64,000 nucleotides of DNA. Source: Candidatus Ozemobacteraceae bacterium (GTDB lineage: Bacteria > Muiribacteriota > Ozemobacteria > Ozemobacterales > Ozemobacteraceae). Below are positions 61,016 to 64,000 of the stretch, piece after piece. The stretch spans positions 1-64,000 of the forward strand of contig DAOSOK010000007.1 in NCBI GenBank assembly GCA_035373905.1, in the 5' to 3' direction. Made by a program: the position numbers and the translations under genes. Each line of letters begins with the position of its first letter. Within the stretch, counting starts at the first letter, position 1. Under the pieces are notes generated by a model, which searched no databases, was not told the origin of the DNA, and was given only the letters and a program-made list of their open reading frames with translations.

Positions 61016-61088
61016 CGCCCCCAGAGGGATTCGAACCCTCGCCGCAGCCTTGAAAGGGCTGTGTCCTGGGCCGCTAGACGATGGGGGC
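61016..61088 (-). tRNA. tRNA-Glu (UUC)
   Basis: A cloverleaf is readable on the minus strand: acceptor GCCCCCA with TGGGGGC, anticodon stem CAGCC/GGCTG enclosing CTTTCAA (anticodon TTC), and T-arm GAGGG TTCGAAT CCCTC. The discriminator is G and CCA is not encoded. It is the second tRNA of a two-gene unit. Confidence 0.95.
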
Positions 61089-61110
61089 TTAGGACATCAT
61101 TCGGCAGGTG

Positions 61111-61183
61111 TGGGCCCAGCAGGAGTCGAACCTGCGACCAGCCGGTTATGAGCCGGCAGCTCTAACCACTGAGCTATAGGCCC
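61111..61183 (-). tRNA. tRNA with CAU anticodon: Ile2 (lysidine) or elongator Met
   Basis: Minus-strand cloverleaf: acceptor GGGCCTA with TGGGCCC, D-arm AGCTCAGTGGTTAGAGC, anticodon stem GCCGG/CCGGC around CTCATAA, T-arm GCAGG TTCGACT CCTGC, discriminator A, no encoded CCA. The CAT anticodon is shared by Met and Ile2 tRNAs. Acceptor pairs C4-G69 and C5-G68 are those TilS recognises in E. coli tRNA-Ile2, so the lysidine-modified AUA reader is favoured. It is not an initiator: initiators lack a 1-72 pair. Confidence 0.85.
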
Positions 61184-61196
61184 TTGAAGCAGAAAG

Positions 61197-61225
61197 AGTA
61201 TATCATATCCTTCCGCATCGCGCAA
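61197..61225 (-). promoter_or_regulatory. Promoter of the tRNA pair
   Basis: On the minus strand TTGCGC (61220-61225) and TATACT (61197-61202) are 17 bases apart, in the gap just after the rpoD stop. Confidence 0.65.
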
Positions 61226-61228
61226 GCA

Positions 61229-62440
61229 TCATTCCATGTAAAATTCTTTGAGTTTTTTCGAGCGACTCGGATGGCGAAGTTTCCGGAGAGCTTTCGCCTC
61301 GATCTGGCGGATGCGCTCGCGGGTGACGCCGAACTTCTGGCCGACTTCCTCGAGGGTTCTCTGCCAGCCGTCTTCGAGACCGAACCGGTATTTGATGACC
61401 TTCGACTCGCGCTCGGTCAGGGTCGAGAGAACGCGATTGATCTGCTCCTTGAGGATGTTGTTGAACGCGGTTTCGGCCGGCGGCAGGGCCGACTTGTCCT
61501 CGACGAAATCGCCGAGATGCGAGTCTTCCTCGCCATTGATCGGCGTTTCGAGCGAGATCGGGTCCATCGCCGTCTTCATGATGTTCTTGACCTTCTCGAC
61601 CGGCAGGCCGACCTCGAGAGCGAGTTCCTCGACGGCCGGATCGCGGCCGAGCTTCTGGACCAGCTTGCGGCTCGCCTTGCGGAGCTTGTTGATCGTCTCG
61701 ACCATATGGACCGGAATGCGGATCGTGCGCGCCTGATCGGCAATGGCGCGGGTAATGGCCTGACGGATCCACCAGATGGCATAGGTGGAGAATTTATAGC
61801 CCTTGCGATATTTGAACTTCTCGACCGCGCGTATCAGGCCCTGGTTGCCTTCCTGGATGAGGTCGAGAAAGAGGAGACCGCGCTTGGTGTATTTTTTCGC
61901 GACCGAGACGACGAGGCGCAGGTTCGCCTCGATCAGCTTCCGCTGGGCTTCCTGGTCGCCGTGCTCGATGCGCTTCGCGAGAGTGACTTCCTCCTGCATG
62001 GTGAGAAGCTTGATCTTGCCGATCTCGCGGAGGTATACGCGAACCGAGTCATCGATGTCGTCGAAGTCTTCCTGGGCCTCGACATAGTTCTCGTCCTTCT
62101 TTTCCTCCGGCATCCGGAGCTTTTCCTTGAGCTGGATCTCGTCGTCGTCGACCAGCTCGACGTTGGCTTCCATCAGCTCGGTGACGACGGTCTCGAACGC
62201 TTCGGTGTCGAGCCCGTCGGGCAGCGCGCTGTTGATTTCCTGGTAGCTCAGGTAGCCCTGCTTTTTGCCTTTTTCGATCAGCTCGGCGCGGATCGCTTCG
62301 AGCGATTTACCCGCCGGACCCGAGGTCGGGGCCGGCGCCGGCGCAGGCGCGACGGCTTCGACAGCCGCCTGGGCGGCCGTTTTTTTCGACTGTTTCGGCG
62401 ATGCCTTGGGGGCGGCCTGTGTTGTTGACGAAGTCTTCAT
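61229..62440 (-). CDS. rpoD: RNA polymerase primary sigma factor
   Basis: The 403-residue sigma-70 has a divergent Ala/Pro-rich N-terminus (1-45) and a region 1.1-like segment (46-105). Region 1.2-2.4 includes NLRLVVSVAKKYTKRGLLFLDLIQEGNQGLIRAV and KFSTYAIWWIRQAITRAI. Regions 3 and 4 end with the helix-turn-helix VTRERIRQIEAKALRKLRHPSR. It recognises the -10/-35 promoters described in this window. ATG 62440 follows the dnaG stop by 10 bases with GGAAA between, an operon arrangement (dnaG-rpoD) common in bacteria. Confidence 0.97.
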   Translation of the reverse strand: MKTSSTTQAAPKASPKQSKKTAAQAAVEAVAPAPAPAPTSGPAGKSLEAIRAELIEKGKKQGYLSYQEINSALPDGLDTEAFETVVTELMEANVELVDDDEIQLKEKLRMPEEKKDENYVEAQEDFDDIDDSVRVYLREIGKIKLLTMQEEVTLAKRIEHGDQEAQRKLIEANLRLVVSVAKKYTKRGLLFLDLIQEGNQGLIRAVEKFKYRKGYKFSTYAIWWIRQAITRAIADQARTIRIPVHMVETINKLRKASRKLVQKLGRDPAVEELALEVGLPVEKVKNIMKTAMDPISLETPINGEEDSHLGDFVEDKSALPPAETAFNNILKEQINRVLSTLTERESKVIKYRFGLEDGWQRTLEEVGQKFGVTRERIRQIEAKALRKLRHPSRSKKLKEFYME

Positions 62441-62450
62441 GTCTGTTTCC

Positions 62451-64000
62451 TTACAATCCAGCATTCCGCTGGTTGAGTGCCTCCATCTTGCGACGGAGCT
62501 CGAGTTGCTGCATGGTCAGCTCGGCAACCTCGCTCTCGCGGCCGTCCCGCTCGGCGGTGCGGATTCGCGCCAGAAGCTCTTCGATTTCACGCTTCAACCG
62601 GCTTTTCACGAGTCCGTACACGCATTCGAGAAACGGTTCCTCGGGCTTCTCCTCGAGTTCGATGAGAAGCTCGCTGAAACGAGAGGCGAGCTCAGAATCG
62701 TCGATCGCGGCAATGATGTCCGCCGGCCGCGACTTCCCGCCCGAGGCTTCCTGTAAACGGCATATTGCCGTGAATATCTGTTGAAGCCGGGTATCGGTGA
62801 AGTCGGCCGGCGCAAGCATGGCTCGCGTGCGTTCCAGCTCTTCGGGATGTTCTATCAGGTGCTTGAGCACCCACTCCTGCCGCCGCACCATCCCGTCGGT
62901 CACCGGCCGGGCGCGAACGGGCGTTCCCGCTCCCCCTTCCGGCTTGACGAACGTGCGGTTCGCGAACTGGATTTCAAGCGCTCCCGGGTCGGTGTCGATC
63001 AGCCGTGCAATTGTCCTTATGACTTCGCTACGCGCAACAGGGCTGTGAATCGCCGGGACGAGATCCTTGAATTCGCGAACCAGCCGCTCTTTGACCGCGA
63101 TTTCGAGCGGCGGCTTCATTCCACGGGTCTTTGTTTCCACGAGGAAGGTGTAGATGTCCCTCGCGGCAACGATGCGATCGACGAACCGCTCGGCGCCCTC
63201 GCGGCGCACGAAGCTGTCGGGATCGTCTTTCGGGTCTTCGAAGGAGATGACTTTCGCCGTCAGAGGCGTGTCGCGCTGCAGGGAGATCGCTCGCACCGTC
63301 GCCCGCTGGCCCGCTTCATCGGCATCGTAAGAGAAGTAGACGTTTTCGCAGTTACGAGCCAGGAGGGCGACCTGGTCGGCGGTGATGGCCGTTCCGAGGG
63401 TTGCGACGACGTTCGTGATGCCCGCCTGCACGAGACTGATCACGTCTAGATAGCCCTCGACCACGATCGCGGAGTTGCTGCGGCGGATCGGCTGAAGCGC
63501 ATCGCGGAAGTTGAACAGCATCTTCCGCTTGTTGAACAGGTCGGTTTCGGGGCTATTGAGATATTTCGGCTCTTCCCCCTTGCCCATCACCCGGCCGCCG
63601 AACCCGACGATCCTGCCGTGAGCGTCGGCGATCGGGATGATCAGGCGATGCCGGAACGTATCGTAGTGGCCGCTTCCGGTCGAGCGTTGCTTGACCAGGC
63701 CGGCCCGGTCGAGAAGCTGGACGCGCTCGGCGTTTTTTCCCAGGGCGAGGGCCAGGGCGTCCCAGGTGTCGGGGGCATAGCCGAGACGGAATCTTGACGC
63801 CGTCTCGGGGGTGATGCCGCGCTGCTTCAGATACTCGCGGGCGATCTTTCCGCCGACCTGCTGAAGCTGGGCGGTGTAAAACTTCGCCGCCTCGTCGAGA
63901 ATCTGGTACACACGGGCTTTCTTCTCGTATTCGGGGTCTTTTTCGATCGGAATGGCAACACCGGCGCGCCGCGCAAGCTGCCGGATCGCCTCGGGGAACG
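62451..64000 (-). CDS. dnaG: DNA primase (N-terminal part outside the window)
   Basis: The 3' portion of dnaG, about 516 residues, runs off the right edge. Reading continues unbroken to 64000 as FPEAIRQLARRAGVAIPIEKDPEYEKK, so the start and zinc finger are missing. Visible are the catalytic-core linker with YLKQRGITPETASRFRLGYAPDTW, the TOPRIM domain (VVEGYLDVISLVQAGI and YFSYDADEAGQ, metal-binding acidic residues), and a C-terminal helical DnaB-interaction region. It synthesises RNA primers for replication. It is cotranscribed with rpoD. Confidence 0.97.
   Translation of the reverse strand, partial: FPEAIRQLARRAGVAIPIEKDPEYEKKARVYQILDEAAKFYTAQLQQVGGKIAREYLKQRGITPETASRFRLGYAPDTWDALALALGKNAERVQLLDRAGLVKQRSTGSGHYDTFRHRLIIPIADAHGRIVGFGGRVMGKGEEPKYLNSPETDLFNKRKMLFNFRDALQPIRRSNSAIVVEGYLDVISLVQAGITNVVATLGTAITADQVALLARNCENVYFSYDADEAGQRATVRAISLQRDTPLTAKVISFEDPKDDPDSFVRREGAERFVDRIVAARDIYTFLVETKTRGMKPPLEIAVKERLVREFKDLVPAIHSPVARSEVIRTIARLIDTDPGALEIQFANRTFVKPEGGAGTPVRARPVTDGMVRRQEWVLKHLIEHPEELERTRAMLAPADFTDTRLQQIFTAICRLQEASGGKSRPADIIAAIDDSELASRFSELLIELEEKPEEPFLECVYGLVKSRLKREIEELLARIRTAERDGRESEVAELTMQQLELRRKMEALNQRNAGL

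Overview
The window is about 64 kb of a GC-rich (roughly 60-65 %) bacterial chromosome. Genes are densely packed, and there are no rRNA genes, CRISPR array, insertion sequence, integrase or prophage. The envelope looks Gram-negative-like or atypical: there are exported proteins with signal peptides, a lipoprotein, minor prepilins and giant membrane proteins. The mix of prepilin-like proteins, VIT/vWA, SpoIIE-type phosphatases, GAF signalling proteins and many unrecognised membrane proteins suggests an uncultivated deep-branching lineage. Riflebacteria/Ozemobacteria is one possibility, but this is an impression from gene content and no search was run.

Layout. 0-2.7 kb: a proline-rich anchored protein and a large polytopic membrane protein, overlapping. 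2.9-11 kb: a pyruvate-phosphate-dikinase-like ATP-binding protein beside a BASS-type transporter, then DedA, a lipoprotein, an LPG-synthase-C-like protein, an old-yellow-enzyme oxidoreductase and SppA. 11-15 kb: a small basic protein, an orphan HydE, and an apparently highly expressed exported protein with an SGQ-repeat array and glycine zippers. 15-20 kb: a GNAT acetyltransferase facing a four-gene minor-pilin cluster. 20-25 kb: ferritin, amino-acid permease and a GAF-GAF-PAS adenylate cyclase. 25-31 kb: the translation cluster infC-rpmI-rplT, an rRNA methyltransferase, pheS-pheT and a small membrane protein. 31-39.6 kb: VIT/vWA protein, nucleoside transporter, ychF, a membrane SpoIIE-type phosphatase and a methyltransferase. 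39.6-49 kb: a GGDEF cyclase with a STAS protein, a membrane protein, transketolase, uridine kinase, then HD phosphohydrolase-radC-PAS/phosphatase-exported protein. 49-56 kb: a 1756-residue internally duplicated membrane protein and PEP carboxykinase. 56-64 kb: clpX, a double cNMP-binding protein, a secreted metalloprotease, two tRNAs and the dnaG-rpoD pair (dnaG runs off the window).

How the genes fit together. Signalling is prominent. There is a cAMP axis (cyclase plus cNMP-binding protein), a c-di-GMP axis (GGDEF with I-site) and a partner-switching axis (two PP2C phosphatases and a STAS protein). Central metabolism is represented by transketolase, PEP carboxykinase and the PPDK-like protein. 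Regulation is readable in several places. infC starts at AUC behind an attenuator and a 33-codon leader ORF, udk has a terminator in its leader, and three genes have -10 boxes so close to the start codon that their mRNAs should be nearly leaderless. Coding sequences are GC-rich throughout, but many carry one or two short AT-rich patches of rare codons built around ATA.

The best candidates for undescribed biology are the 1756-residue duplicated protein, the SGQ-repeat/glycine-zipper exported protein with its G-rich leader, and the PPDK-like protein lacking the phosphotransfer domains. All promoter, terminator and domain calls were read by eye; no database search or folding was run.
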